NCBI RefSeq assembly: GCF_026153295.1
Contig: NZ_CP110617.1
Coordinates: 35,636 to 99,635 of the forward strand
Direction of reading: 5' to 3'
DNA: 64,000 nucleotides
From: Rhodococcus antarcticus
Lineage (GTDB): Bacteria > Actinomycetota > Actinomycetes > Mycobacteriales > Mycobacteriaceae
Below, one piece after another: positions 16,500 through 25,109 of the stretch. The stretch's first letter is position 1. Each line of letters starts with the position of its first letter. The notes beneath the pieces are model-generated. The model worked only from the letters and a program-made list of their open reading frames with translations, was not told where the DNA came from and did no database searches. A program made the translations under genes and the position numbers.

Positions 16500-16585
16500 G
16501 GACGTCCCTGCTCGTGTTCCTCGCCACCGTCACCGTCCGGCTGTGGCCCGCCTACGTCGCGGTGCGGGCCGGGACATCGCTGTGA
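16500..16585 (+). pseudogene. TauE/SafE 3'-end remnant
   Basis: One frame reads SLLVFLATVTVRLW, then PAYVAVRAGTSL and a stop at 16583-16585. The intact TauE/SafE gene at 31337-32182 ends in AAYVAVQAGTSL. The last 36 bases of the two genes are also closely similar at the DNA level. The fragment has no start and no upstream TauE sequence, so it looks like the leftover tail of a lost exporter gene. Confidence 0.45.
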
Positions 16586-16652
16586 CCGACCCGGCGCCCA
16601 CCACTCCCGACGCCCGCCAGAGCGCGGACCCTGCAAACACAGAAGGAGTGAC

Positions 16653-16931
16653 GTGACCCAGCTCGTGATCGACGCAGTGCATCCGTTCGCGCTCGCTGGG
16701 CCGGATGGTCCGGTGACAGTGCTCGCAGGCCCGGGGGGTCCGGGAGGCCTGGTGGGCGTAGGGGGCGGGTTCGGCAGCATCACTGCCCTGCTGGTGGTGT
16801 TCGCGGTGGTCGCTCTGCTGGCGGTGGTGGCCCGGTTGACGACCTCCCGCCGCCGTGGTCGCGGCCGCGGCACCGGCACCGGAGTGGCTGAGCTCGACCA
16901 GCGAGACGTGCGGAGGGGTGGGTCGTCGTGA
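16653..16931 (+). CDS. Small Gly-rich membrane protein
   Basis: This 92-residue protein has a Gly/Pro-rich stretch (residues 26-42), one membrane helix (about 43-62) and an Arg-rich cytoplasmic tail. Family unknown. An AGAAGGAG site precedes the GTG. Its stop overlaps the start of the SHOCT gene by 4 bases, so it is the first gene of a three-gene unit ending in the multicopper oxidase. Confidence 0.5.
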   Translation: MTQLVIDAVHPFALAGPDGPVTVLAGPGGPGGLVGVGGGFGSITALLVVFAVVALLAVVARLTTSRRRGRGRGTGTGVAELDQRDVRRGGSS

Positions 16932-17173
16932 TGGGTGGGTTCGGGATGGGTGTCGGGTGGCTGTTCGGGCTGCTGGTGCTGGCCGGGGTGGTGGCGTTGG
17001 TGGTGGTCGGGGTGCGCGCAGCGCGCGGCGGGATCGGGGGTGGACCCATCCGGTCGACGCCCGCCGACCGATCAGCGGGAGCACGGCAGATCCTGGAGCA
17101 GCGGTACGCCCGGGGTGAGCTCAGCACCGAGGAGTACCAGGAACGACGCGAGACCCTCGGCGGCGGCTCGTGA
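16928..17173 (+). CDS. SHOCT domain membrane protein (copy B)
   Basis: This 81-residue protein has a membrane helix at residues 8-33 and a SHOCT domain, ILEQRYARGELSTEEYQERR. It is less like the copies at 15590 and 45734 than they are to each other. Both its ends overlap neighbouring genes by 4 bases, showing tight coupling to the multicopper oxidase that follows. Confidence 0.75.
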   Translation: MMGGFGMGVGWLFGLLVLAGVVALVVVGVRAARGGIGGGPIRSTPADRSAGARQILEQRYARGELSTEEYQERRETLGGGS

Positions 17174-18612
17174 CCGGGGCCATCAGCCGCCGGAGCTTCC
17201 TTCTCGTTGGTGGCGCCGGAGTCGTTGCCACCGCGGTCGGCGGCATCGGACGGGTCCGCTCGTCCGGGTCGGGCTTCGACCCGGTCGTCGGTGGGCCGCT
17301 GCGGTCGCCCCCGGTGCTGGCCAGCTCGGGTGGGGTGCTGGTGGCCACGTTGGAGGCGGCGCGGTCCCAGCTACCGGTGGCCGGTCGGGTGGTGACCGCA
17401 CTGGGGTACAACGGTGGGCTGCCGGGCCCGACGCTGCGGGTGCACCCCGGTGACCTGGTGGGGGTGAGCCTGGTCAACCGGTTGGACGTGCCGACGAACC
17501 TGCACGTGCACGGCCTGACCGTGTCACCCGAGGGCAACGGGGACAACGTGTTCCGGCGGGTGGCCCCGGGGGAGACCGGGCAGTACGAGTACCGGCTGCC
17601 GGCGGATCACCCACCGGGGGTCTTCTGGTACCACCCGCACGTGCACGGGGCGGTCGCCGACCAGGTCTTCGGTGGCCTCTACGGCGCGATCATCGTCGAG
17701 GACCCCGCCGCCAGCGCGATCGCGGCCCGGGACGAGGTGATGGTCATCTCCGACACCACCATCGACGGCGGCGAGGTCTCCGGGTCGGTGTCGGCGATGC
17801 AGCGGATGCGTGGGCGGGAGGGTGAGCTGCTGCTGCTCAACGGACAGGCCAGCCCGACGATCGCTGCGCGCCCCGGGGAGCGGGTGCGGTGGCGGGTGGT
17901 CAACGCGTGCGCGTCCCGCTACGTGACCCTGCAGCTCGAGGGTCACCGGTTCGGCGTGCTCGGGGTCGACTCCGGGCGCACCGCGGCGCCGCAGGACACC
18001 GAGCAGGTGACCCTCGCCCCGGGCAACCGGGCCGACCTCCTGATCACCGCCGCCGCCGGGCGCAGCGTGCTGCGCGCCCTTCCCCACGACCGGGGCGGGT
18101 CGATGATGGGCGGCACGAGCACCGGGCAGGCGACGACGCTGGCCACCCTGGAGGTGACCGGTGAGCAGGCCGCCGCACCGTCGCCGGTGCCCGTGCAGCC
18201 GGTGCCCACCGACCTGCGGGGTGCCCAGATCTCCGGGCGACGCACCCTGACCTTCGCCATGGGCATGGGCATGGGGATGGGTGGCGGTATGACGGCCACC
18301 ATCGACGGGGCGACGTTCGACCCGCGGCGGGTCGATCAGGATCCCCGCTCGGGCACCGTGGAGGAGTGGGTGCTGCGCAACACCTCGACCCTGAGCCACC
18401 CGGTGCACCTGCACGTCTGGCCGATGCAGGTCGTCAGCCAGGACGGCACCCTGGTGGCGGGCGTCGTCGTCCGGGACGTCGTCGACGTCCCGGCCGGCGC
18501 CAGCGTCACGGTGCGCATCGCGTTCACCGGACCGGTGGGTCGCACCGTCTACCACTGCCACATCCTCGACCACGAGGATGCCGGGATGATGGGCGTCGTC
18601 GACGTCCGTTGA
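17170..18612 (+). CDS. Multicopper oxidase (copy 1)
   Basis: This 480-residue exported oxidase carries a twin-arginine signal, SRRSFLLVGGAGVVAT, so it is folded with copper before export. Copper ligands are visible: NLHVHGLT near residue 111, WYHPHVHG near 155, HPVHLHVWPM near 410, and the T1/trinuclear HCHILDHEDAGMM near 463. A Met-rich loop, MGMGMGMGGGM, near residue 365 is typical of CueO-like cuprous oxidases. It probably detoxifies Cu(I) outside the membrane. It belongs to a coupled unit with two small membrane genes; a second, only partly similar oxidase is at 44031-45602. Confidence 0.9.
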   Translation: MTGAISRRSFLLVGGAGVVATAVGGIGRVRSSGSGFDPVVGGPLRSPPVLASSGGVLVATLEAARSQLPVAGRVVTALGYNGGLPGPTLRVHPGDLVGVSLVNRLDVPTNLHVHGLTVSPEGNGDNVFRRVAPGETGQYEYRLPADHPPGVFWYHPHVHGAVADQVFGGLYGAIIVEDPAASAIAARDEVMVISDTTIDGGEVSGSVSAMQRMRGREGELLLLNGQASPTIAARPGERVRWRVVNACASRYVTLQLEGHRFGVLGVDSGRTAAPQDTEQVTLAPGNRADLLITAAAGRSVLRALPHDRGGSMMGGTSTGQATTLATLEVTGEQAAAPSPVPVQPVPTDLRGAQISGRRTLTFAMGMGMGMGGGMTATIDGATFDPRRVDQDPRSGTVEEWVLRNTSTLSHPVHLHVWPMQVVSQDGTLVAGVVVRDVVDVPAGASVTVRIAFTGPVGRTVYHCHILDHEDAGMMGVVDVR

Positions 18613-18620
18613 GCCATCGA

Positions 18621-19235
18621 TTATCGGGATGCCTCAGCGTGTGGGTCCGGCGCGGGCAGGGCATGGAGGTCTCGTCGCATGATGAGGCGTGGCATGCCGC
18701 TCGCTACGGCACCGGTGGTGCCCACGACTCGAAATCCGGCGCGTTCGAACATTGACCTGGTCCCAACGAACGCCATCGTCAGATCCATCCGATCCGGAGG
18801 GTCGACCGGATGCGCCTCTACTGCTGGCGCTCCATGGGAGGCGGCGTAGGCAACCGCACCTTCGAGCAGGGGTGCCGTCACACCTTGTCGGCGATGACCG
18901 GAGCGGACGACAACGCACACGATGCTCCACACCGGCAGGTCATCGATGGGGCGGATGAGACGGGAGTGTGCCAGCCGCGAGATCTCGGTGCGGGGGCCGA
19001 TGTTGCACCATCCGACCGGCTCGCCGTCCCGGTAGATCACGACTCCTGGCGGATGATCACGCTCGCACAGGGACCGCATGGCCTGCTCACGGCTCCCGCC
19101 GCCAAGTTCCTCGATCTCACCAGCCCGCAGCCGATGCGACAGACACCAGCAATGGTTAGCACGGCGGGTGCGGTTGATGACGTCAGCAAAGTCCTCAAAG
19201 CGATCCGGTGTCAGCGGATGCGTCTCCCAAGTCAC
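18621..19235 (-). CDS. GNAT family N-acetyltransferase
   Basis: This 204-residue protein has the acetyl-CoA-binding segment VVVRSGHRRQGVTAPLLEGAV and the C-terminal strand FERAGFRVVGTT usual for GNAT enzymes. An N-terminal NHCWCLSHR segment suggests the subfamily often seen near antibiotic or stress genes; the acceptor is unknown. GTG 19235 is preferred over longer upstream starts because the conserved domain begins there and the upstream region is the divergent MerR promoter. Confidence 0.75.
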   Translation of the reverse strand: MTWETHPLTPDRFEDFADVINRTRRANHCWCLSHRLRAGEIEELGGGSREQAMRSLCERDHPPGVVIYRDGEPVGWCNIGPRTEISRLAHSRLIRPIDDLPVWSIVCVVVRSGHRRQGVTAPLLEGAVAYAASHGAPAVEAHPVDPPDRMDLTMAFVGTRSMFERAGFRVVGTTGAVASGMPRLIMRRDLHALPAPDPHAEASR

Positions 19236-19338
19236 GCTGCCACTCCACCACGGCCCGCCGACACTGGAGGCGGATCCGGCGACCGGGACGTCTTGAGCGT
19301 CGGTGGCGGCCAAGCCCAGGTTGATCCTGGACTCGCGC

Positions 19339-19370
19339 TTGACCTTGACGCTGCGGCAACTTCTAGCGTC
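19339..19370 (+). promoter_or_regulatory. MerR-type promoter with 19-base spacer
   Basis: TTGACC (19339-19344) and TAGCGT (19364-19369) are 19 bases apart, the stretched spacing MerR regulators act on. The inverted repeat GACGCT-N12-AGCGTC lies within the spacer. Probably the autoregulated promoter of the TipA-like gene. Confidence 0.6.
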
Positions 19371-19410
19371 GGCTGTGACCGGCACCAAGCCGGTCGGGAG
19401 GACGGGTGAG

Positions 19411-20169
19411 ATGACCTGGTCGATCACCGAGGTGGCCCGGATGTCGAAGGTGACGTCTCGGACGCTGCGGCACTACGACCAGATCGGTCTGCTCACGCCG
19501 GCGCACGTCAGCAGCAACGGCTACCGCTACTACGAGCAGGAGCAGCTGCTCAGACTGCAGCGCGTGTTGCTGCTGCGCGAGCTCGGCCTCGGGCTCACCG
19601 CGATCGCGGCGGTGCTGGGCGGCGAACAGGACCAGGTTGAGGCGCTGCGCGTGCACGAGCAGGACCTGCGCTCCGAGGGTGCCCGGCTGGCCCGGCTCGC
19701 CGACACCGTCTCCCGCACCAGCACGCAGATCCGAGGAGGAGAGCAGATGAGCGCCGACGAGATGTTCGAAGGCTTCACCGCCCGGCAGGCCCGCTACGAG
19801 GAGAAGCTGGTCACCGAGCACGGCGAAGGCGTGCGCGAGCACTTCCGCAGCGCCAAGACGACCACGAAGGACTGGGGCAAGGCGGAGTACGCCGACGCCG
19901 AACACCGCCAGGTCGAGCTCGACGACCGGATGATCACGGTCATGCGGTCCGGGGCAGCACCGGATTCCGCCGCGGCCCAGGACGTGATTGCCGACCACCA
20001 CGCCGAGATCAGCAGGTTCTGGACCCCGAACCGGGAGAGCTACACCGGCCTGGGGCGCACCTACGTCCAAGACCCGCAGTTCAAGACCAGGTACGACGCC
20101 AAGGCGCCAGGGCTCGCGAAGTTCCTGCGCGACGCCATCACCGGCTACGCGGCGCAGCACCTCACCTGA
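19411..20169 (+). CDS. TipA-like MerR regulator with TipAS domain
   Basis: This 252-residue regulator has a MerR winged helix (SITEVARMSKVTSRTLRHYD, then GLLTP and GYRYYEQEQLLRLQ), a coiled-coil dimer helix and a C-terminal TipAS domain (residues about 115-252) that in TipA binds thiopeptides and other antimicrobials. It would activate its own promoter and perhaps multidrug genes. ATG 19411 is preceded by GGGAGGACGG. A second in-frame ATG at 19747, behind GAGGAGGAGAGCAG, would give the separate TipAS domain alone, as is known for tipA. Confidence 0.85.
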   Translation: MTWSITEVARMSKVTSRTLRHYDQIGLLTPAHVSSNGYRYYEQEQLLRLQRVLLLRELGLGLTAIAAVLGGEQDQVEALRVHEQDLRSEGARLARLADTVSRTSTQIRGGEQMSADEMFEGFTARQARYEEKLVTEHGEGVREHFRSAKTTTKDWGKAEYADAEHRQVELDDRMITVMRSGAAPDSAAAQDVIADHHAEISRFWTPNRESYTGLGRTYVQDPQFKTRYDAKAPGLAKFLRDAITGYAAQHLT

Positions 20170-20275
20170 GGTCACAAGGCTCTCGACGCGCCAAGTACCT
20201 CACTAACGAAGTGGTCGAGAGCCGAGTCGGCCGTCCGGCAGCCGATCGACCAGCGGTCGGCGGCAGGCTCTCCCG

Positions 20276-20656
20276 TCAGCCCGCGTCGAGCTCGGCGATG
20301 AGACGCTTCGCCGCGGTGTTCCGGTAGGAGGCGTCGATAAGCTCCCGCACCTGCGGCCAGGCCGCCCTGTCGGCAGTGAGGTCGACGCCGATCCAGCCGT
20401 GGCTGCCGAGGTATCCTGGTACGTACGTCCGGGAGTCCGCGACGAGTGCCGCGCGCTCGTTCGCGTCTGGCAGCACCAGCAGCAACTGGTGGTGCTCGAC
20501 CCAGACGCCGTCGACCTTCACCGATCCGCCGTAGTAGGCGAACACTTTCGTCGTGAAGAACGTCGGCCGCCCGTGCGAGATCTTCTCGGCGCTGCCCGGA
20601 AAGTCGAGCGCGAGCTGCCGAACCCGGGCGAGCACCGGGTCGTCGTCGCCGAACAT
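20276..20656 (-). CDS. MmcQ/YjbR family DNA-binding-like protein
   Basis: This 126-residue protein has the YjbR pattern: LALDFPGSAEKISHGRPTFF, KVFAYYGGSVK, YLGSHGWIGVDL, and a closing LIDASYRNTAAKRLIAEL. The CyaY-like fold is known but the role is not. ATG 20656 gives the normal family length; a GTG six codons upstream is possible. Confidence 0.8.
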   Translation of the reverse strand: MFGDDDPVLARVRQLALDFPGSAEKISHGRPTFFTTKVFAYYGGSVKVDGVWVEHHQLLLVLPDANERAALVADSRTYVPGYLGSHGWIGVDLTADRAAWPQVRELIDASYRNTAAKRLIAELDAG

Positions 20657-20928
20657 GATCGGGTGGCCCACGCCGTGACTGTAGGCAGGTGCCAGCGGCC
20701 AGTCGATGGCCGCCGCACCAACCACGTGGGTGTGAGCCCCCGGGCACGCGGGGACGGCTACGGCTACGCCCTGCTCGCCGAGGAGTGGCACACAGCCCAC
20801 GCGCTCACGCACCCTGAGGACTCCGAATACCGATCGCGCCGTGGCGCCTCCAGGGCCTGGCCGGCCCCCCTTTTGCGCCGGTGGGTTCGACGCGGCGAGC
20901 GAACGGATGCTTCCGCGGCTTCGTGGTG

Positions 20929-21210
20929 CTAAGTGACGTGGAACTCGATGCGGTAGACGAGCGTCTCGTCGGTGATCGGGCCGGCGTGAGCGGCGCGACT
21001 ACGAAGCGTCTCCAGATCGCACTCACCTGCGCGTCGGACATCCTCGGACGTCACAGCAGAGAAGGGCAGCAGCTCGACGGAGTCGATCTCGATGACGACA
21101 CCGGCGGTCGCGTATCGACCGCCGACCTTGACCTTCAGGCGGCTCCAGAGGCGGATCGAGACAGTAATTTCGCCCCCGGCCACAGGCTCTCGCAGCTCGT
21201 GAGCAAACAT
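20929..21210 (-). CDS. ASCH domain-like protein
   Basis: This 93-residue protein contains ITVSIRLWSRLKVKVGGRY followed by VVIEIDSVELLPF and a closing YRIEFHV strand. This matches the small ASCH beta-barrel group thought to bind RNA or modified nucleosides. No operon partner is seen. A GTG one codon upstream is an alternative start. Confidence 0.6.
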   Translation of the reverse strand: MFAHELREPVAGGEITVSIRLWSRLKVKVGGRYATAGVVIEIDSVELLPFSAVTSEDVRRAGECDLETLRSRAAHAGPITDETLVYRIEFHVT

Positions 21211-21306
21211 CACAGTTCGAGGCTACTGAGGACGCCGTCCGTCGCCAACGACCTCAACTAACAGCGTTGAGCGCGTCCCGACAGCCCAACCCTCGATGGT
21301 TTGGGT

Positions 21307-21819
21307 TCAGGTGGACGCCGGGGTTCGGCGGGCGGACCGGTCGGCCTGGAGGGCGACTGCAACCACGCGGGGCACGTGGGGGTTGATGTCAGTTCCGAGG
21401 GCGGCCAGCTGCCGCACCAGCGAGCTGGAGATGTGGCTGGTGTCGTGACCGGCGGGCAGGAACAGGGTCTGGATACCCCCGAGGTCGTGGTTGGCGTGCG
21501 CCATCGGGATCTCGTGCGCGGCGTCGGTCGATGAGCGCAGGCCCCTCACGATGGTCGCGGCGCCGACGTCGAGGCAGTAGTCGACGAGCAGGCCGGAGGT
21601 GAGTACGTCGACCACAACGTCGCCCGCGACGCCGGCGTCCGTGAGCGCTGTGCGGACGAGGTCTGCGCGGACGTCGGTCGGCAGCAAGGCGCTCTTGCCC
21701 GGGTTGTGGGTAACAAGGACCTGGACGCGGTCGAACAGGGCCGCGGTTCTGACGATGACGTCGACGTGGCCGAGGGTCACCGGGTCGAACGACCCGGGCA
21801 CGACGGCGACGCGCAGCAT
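21307..21819 (-). CDS. coaD: Phosphopantetheine adenylyltransferase-like protein
   Basis: This 170-residue nucleotidyltransferase would convert 4'-phosphopantetheine and ATP to dephospho-CoA. It has the GSFDPVTLGHVDVI loop with the TxGH ATP-binding motif, the GLLVDYCLDVGA segment, IVRGLRSSTDAAHEI, and the ISSSLVRQL motif. It differs from the usual DFEYE segment and is in accessory DNA, so it is probably a second copy besides the chromosomal enzyme. A related nucleotidyltransferase role cannot be ruled out. Confidence 0.7.
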   Translation of the reverse strand: MLRVAVVPGSFDPVTLGHVDVIVRTAALFDRVQVLVTHNPGKSALLPTDVRADLVRTALTDAGVAGDVVVDVLTSGLLVDYCLDVGAATIVRGLRSSTDAAHEIPMAHANHDLGGIQTLFLPAGHDTSHISSSLVRQLAALGTDINPHVPRVVAVALQADRSARRTPAST

Positions 21820-22232
21820 GGGGTCACGGTATCGCCGGGCGCTTCGTCGCCCTCGGACTCCAAGGCCATCCACCCCCGAGCGGCTCGCAAGCCGACCCTG
21901 TTCCGGTCACCGATCGGTGCCCCGGGCACCCCGCCGAAGAGCGCACCGGTGGGTCCTTCCTCGGCCGCCGGTTCGGTCGCCGCTGACCTGCCCCACCCTG
22001 CTGGGTGACCCGGACCCCGATCCCGGTGACGATGCCCAACGCCACCGCTCATGCCGTTACGTCCACGTCGGACGAGAGCCCTGTTGATGCGCGGCGCAGC
22101 GAAGACCAGTACCGCAGGGCCGCCCGAGGTACTGGTCTTCGCTGCGCCGCGGCCGGGGCTGAGCTTTCTCCTACGACGTGACGGGGTTCGGCGACGTCAA
22201 GGCGGGTGCGGGTGCGGGCGCTGTTCGCCGGG
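21820..22232. other. Intergenic stretch with long hairpin
   Basis: No gene is recognised on either strand. It contains the 24-base-pair perfect inverted repeat at 22090-22151. It separates two minus-strand genes. Confidence 0.4.
22090..22151. repeat. Perfect 24-bp inverted repeat, 14-base loop
   Basis: The arms 22090-22113 and 22128-22151 are exact complements; the left arm begins CGCGGCGCAGCGAAGACC. A stem this long with no T tract is stronger than needed for a terminator. It may be a terminator after the SHOCT gene, a mobile-element remnant, or a structured RNA. Confidence 0.6.
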
Positions 22233-22520
22233 TCAGCTCCAGTAGGTGAGAGCGGAGAGGCGCCGCTCGTACTCCTCGTCGTCGATCTCACCGGCGGCGT
22301 AGCGCTCACGCAGTCGCGTGAGTGCCGGGTCGCCGGACGGAGTGGCCGTGCGCGGGAGGGCCGTGTGCGGGAGGGCCGTGTGCGGGAGGGCCGTGCGATG
22401 GGGTCGTGGGGCTGCGAGCCGGTGGTAGAGCCGGACTCCGCCGACCACCACCACCGCAAGGGCGGCCAGCATGACGAGGGACACGAGGAGTCCGAGAGAG
22501 CTACTTCCGTTCATCATCAT
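22233..22520 (-). CDS. SHOCT domain membrane protein (copy C)
   Basis: This 95-residue protein has one membrane helix (about residues 10-30), a linker containing tandem TALPHTALPHTALPRT units encoded by 15-base direct repeats, and a SHOCT domain, LRERYAAGEIDDEEYERRL. ATG 22520 follows a GGAGAGC site. It is divergent from the persulfide dioxygenase gene. Confidence 0.75.
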   Translation of the reverse strand: MMMNGSSSLGLLVSLVMLAALAVVVVGGVRLYHRLAAPRPHRTALPHTALPHTALPRTATPSGDPALTRLRERYAAGEIDDEEYERRLSALTYWS

Positions 22521-22657
22521 GAGTTGCTCTCCTGCTCGATGGGCGGGTGCGGCTGGACACGGTGGGTGGGTAGGACGTTCCGGGGCACTGGGCGGGCCCG
22601 GTGCCGGCACCACGGATCTGATCCGCCGTCACCGCTCTTCGTCCTGTAGAGTTCCGT

Positions 22658-22669
22658 ATGTACGGACAT
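22658..22669. promoter_or_regulatory. ATGTACGGACAT box at persulfide dioxygenase promoter
   Basis: This 12-base box is an imperfect palindrome (ATGT-A-CG-G-ACAT) 25 bases before the start codon and overlapping a possible -10 (TATTCT). The same 12 bases, inverted, occur at 30896-30907 in front of sulfide:quinone oxidoreductase. Probably a shared repressor site. Confidence 0.6.
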
Positions 22670-22693
22670 ATTCTACCGCTGTTGGAGGTTGAC

Positions 22694-24049
22694 GTGCACG
22701 TCGAGACCATCGAGACCCCGTCGCTGGGTGACCGCTCCTACCTTGTCCATGATGGTCGGGTTGCCCTGGTGGTGGACCCGCAGCGCGACGTGGACCGGGT
22801 CCTGGATGCCGCGGAGACGGCGGGGGTGCGGATCGGGTGCGTGGCCGAGACCCACATGCACAACGACTACGTGACCGGTGGTCTCGTGCTGGCCACCGAC
22901 CTCGGGGTGGACTACCTGGTCAACGCCGCGGACCCGGTGGCCTTCGCCCGGCGTGGGGTCACCGGCGGTGAGGTGGTGCAGGTGGGGGAGCTGCGGGTCG
23001 AGGTCGTCGCCACCCCCGGGCACACCGAGACCCACCTGTCCTTCGTGGTCACCCACGACGGTCAGGAGGCCGTGTTCTCCGGCGGCAGCCTGCTCTTCGG
23101 CTCGGTCGGGCGCACCGACCTGCTCGGACCCGACCTGACCCAGCAGCTGACCCACGCCCAGTTCCACTCCGTGCGGGCCATCGCCGCCGCGGCCGCGGAG
23201 GACGCCGAGCTCTACCCCACCCACGGGTTCGGCTCCTTCTGCTCCTCGGGCCCGGCCACCGGTGCGAACCACTCCACGGTGGGGGAGCAGGTCCGCACCA
23301 ACCACGCCTTTACCACCACCGACGAGGACACCTTCGTCACCGACCTCATCAACGGTCTCGCCGCCTACCCCACCTACTACGCGCACATGGGCCCAGCCAA
23401 CGCCGCGGGACCGGGCCCGGCGGACCTGAGCGTGCCGGCCCCGCTGACCGCGGCCGAGCTGCGCCGCCGGCTGGACGACGGGGGGTGGGTGGTGGACCTG
23501 CGCACCCGCACCACCTTCGCCGACGGCCACCTCGCAGGCGCCCTGAACGTGGAGATGGGCGGCAGCTTCGTGACCTACCTGGGCTGGACCCTGCCCTACG
23601 ACCAGCCGATCACCCTGCTGGGCAGCGAGGACGACGTCCGCGAAGGAGTCCGCGAGCTGGCCCGCATCGGCCTCGACCACCCGACCGCGGCCATCGGCGA
23701 CGACCCGAACACCCTGGCCGGGGACCACCGGCTGAGCTCCTACCGCCGGGTCGGGTGGGCCGAGGTCGCCGCCGAGACCCCCACGGTGATCCTCGACGTC
23801 CGCCGCACCGACGAGTACGCCGACGGGCACCTCCCTGGTGCGGTCAACATCCCCCTGTCCGACCTGCTGGAGCGGATCGCCGACGTGCCCGACGGGCAGG
23901 TGTGGGTGCACTGCGCGTCCGGGTTCCGCTCCTCCATCGGGGCGAGCATCCTCGACCGCGCCGGCCGCCACCCCGTCTACATCGACGCCAGCTTCGACGA
24001 CGCCGCCGCCGCCGGGCTCACCATCGAGACTGTCCAACCCGCCGGCTGA
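22694..24049 (+). CDS. Persulfide dioxygenase-rhodanese fusion (CstB-like)
   Basis: This 451-residue fusion has an N-terminal metallo-beta-lactamase-fold persulfide dioxygenase and two C-terminal rhodanese domains. The iron-binding ETHMHNDYVTG motif is near residue 54, with GHTETHLSF downstream. The first rhodanese domain lacks an active-site cysteine, while the second has HCASGFRSS with Cys near residue 407. Such enzymes oxidise glutathione- or CoA-type persulfide to sulfite and pass sulfane sulfur to make thiosulfate, in the cytoplasm. GTG 22694 is chosen for its TTGGAGGTTGAC ribosome site. The GntR gene follows in the same direction. Confidence 0.85.
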   Translation: MHVETIETPSLGDRSYLVHDGRVALVVDPQRDVDRVLDAAETAGVRIGCVAETHMHNDYVTGGLVLATDLGVDYLVNAADPVAFARRGVTGGEVVQVGELRVEVVATPGHTETHLSFVVTHDGQEAVFSGGSLLFGSVGRTDLLGPDLTQQLTHAQFHSVRAIAAAAAEDAELYPTHGFGSFCSSGPATGANHSTVGEQVRTNHAFTTTDEDTFVTDLINGLAAYPTYYAHMGPANAAGPGPADLSVPAPLTAAELRRRLDDGGWVVDLRTRTTFADGHLAGALNVEMGGSFVTYLGWTLPYDQPITLLGSEDDVREGVRELARIGLDHPTAAIGDDPNTLAGDHRLSSYRRVGWAEVAAETPTVILDVRRTDEYADGHLPGAVNIPLSDLLERIADVPDGQVWVHCASGFRSSIGASILDRAGRHPVYIDASFDDAAAAGLTIETVQPAG

Positions 24050-24077
24050 GTCCGATCTCCCGACCCTACGATGCTGG

Positions 24078-24089
24078 TTGTACGAGCAA
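24078..24089. promoter_or_regulatory. TTGTACGAGCAA box before GntR gene
   Basis: The box sits in GTTG-TACGAG-CAAC, 35 bases before the GntR start. Its TGTACGxxCA core is close to the boxes at 22658 and 30896, so it may be the autoregulatory version of one GntR site. Confidence 0.45.
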
Positions 24090-24123
24090 CAGAACACAGT
24101 GACGTCACTTGTCCGGAGACCCG

Positions 24124-24900
24124 ATGACCCGCTCCACCACGCCGGCACCGCTCGACCGAACGAGTCCTCTCCCGCTGTGGGCCCAGCTGCTCGACGAACT
24201 GCGCCGCCGGCTCCGCGCCGGGGCCTTCGGGGAGGCGTTCCCGGGCGAGTTGGAGCTCGTCACCGACTACGGGGTGTCCCGGCACACCGTCCGGGAGGCG
24301 CTGCGCCGACTGCGGGACGAGGGCGTGCTCGACTCCTCCCGGGGCCGGGGCACCCGCGTGCGACGGACCGCGATCGAGCAACCCCTCGGCAGCATCTACA
24401 GCCTGTTCCGTCAGGTCGAGAGCCAGGGGATGACGCAGGAGAGCATCGTCCTGGACCAGGGCCGGGTCGAGAACTCCGACGCTGCCACCGCCCTCGGGTT
24501 GGCCGAGGACGCCGAGCTGTTCCACCTCGAGCGGATCCGCTGCGCCGACGGGGCACCGCTGGCCCACGACCAGGTGTGGCTGCCCTGGGAGCTGGGCAGT
24601 GCCCTGATGGAAGCTGACTTCACCCACGCCGCCCTCTACGACGAGCTCGCCACTCGGTGCGCAGTGCGCATCACCCAAGGTCGGGAGCAGATCTCCGCGG
24701 TCGTCCCCACCCCGGCGCAACGCACGCAGCTCGCCGTGCCCCGGGGGAGTGCGTGCTTCGCCATCGAACGGACCGGCAGCACCACACGCACCCCGGTGGA
24801 GCACCGCCGCTCCCTGATCCGGGCCGACGTGTTCTCGTTGCTCGCGGAATGGTCACCCCGGGGGTACTCGCTGAACTCCGCCACCTCCCGCCACGGCTGA
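24124..24900 (+). CDS. GntR family regulator with UTRA domain
   Basis: This 258-residue HutC-type regulator has an N-terminal winged helix (PLWAQLLDELRRRLRAG, then VTDYGVSRHTVREALRRLR, residues about 17-75) and a C-terminal UTRA effector domain. It most likely represses the persulfide dioxygenase gene directly upstream and perhaps the sulfide oxidoreductase locus, because related TGTACGxxCA boxes precede all three. The effector is unknown. ATG 24124 has a GGAG site. Confidence 0.85.
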   Translation: MTRSTTPAPLDRTSPLPLWAQLLDELRRRLRAGAFGEAFPGELELVTDYGVSRHTVREALRRLRDEGVLDSSRGRGTRVRRTAIEQPLGSIYSLFRQVESQGMTQESIVLDQGRVENSDAATALGLAEDAELFHLERIRCADGAPLAHDQVWLPWELGSALMEADFTHAALYDELATRCAVRITQGREQISAVVPTPAQRTQLAVPRGSACFAIERTGSTTRTPVEHRRSLIRADVFSLLAEWSPRGYSLNSATSRHG

Positions 24901-25109
24901 CGGCGCTCGCGGGCACCGGTGCAGGGACACCCACCGCAGTAGCGGCGCTCGGCGCTACGCCGAGCGGCCGAACCCGCCGTCCCCAGACCCACGCTGCCCC
25001 GCCCGGCCACGGCCACGTCGTCGTCTGCTCCGGGACTGGGGTCGCCGTGCAGGTCCGCACCGCGCTGCTGCAGGTGCACCACTGTCAGGTCAAGACGGGG
25101 GACAGGTCG

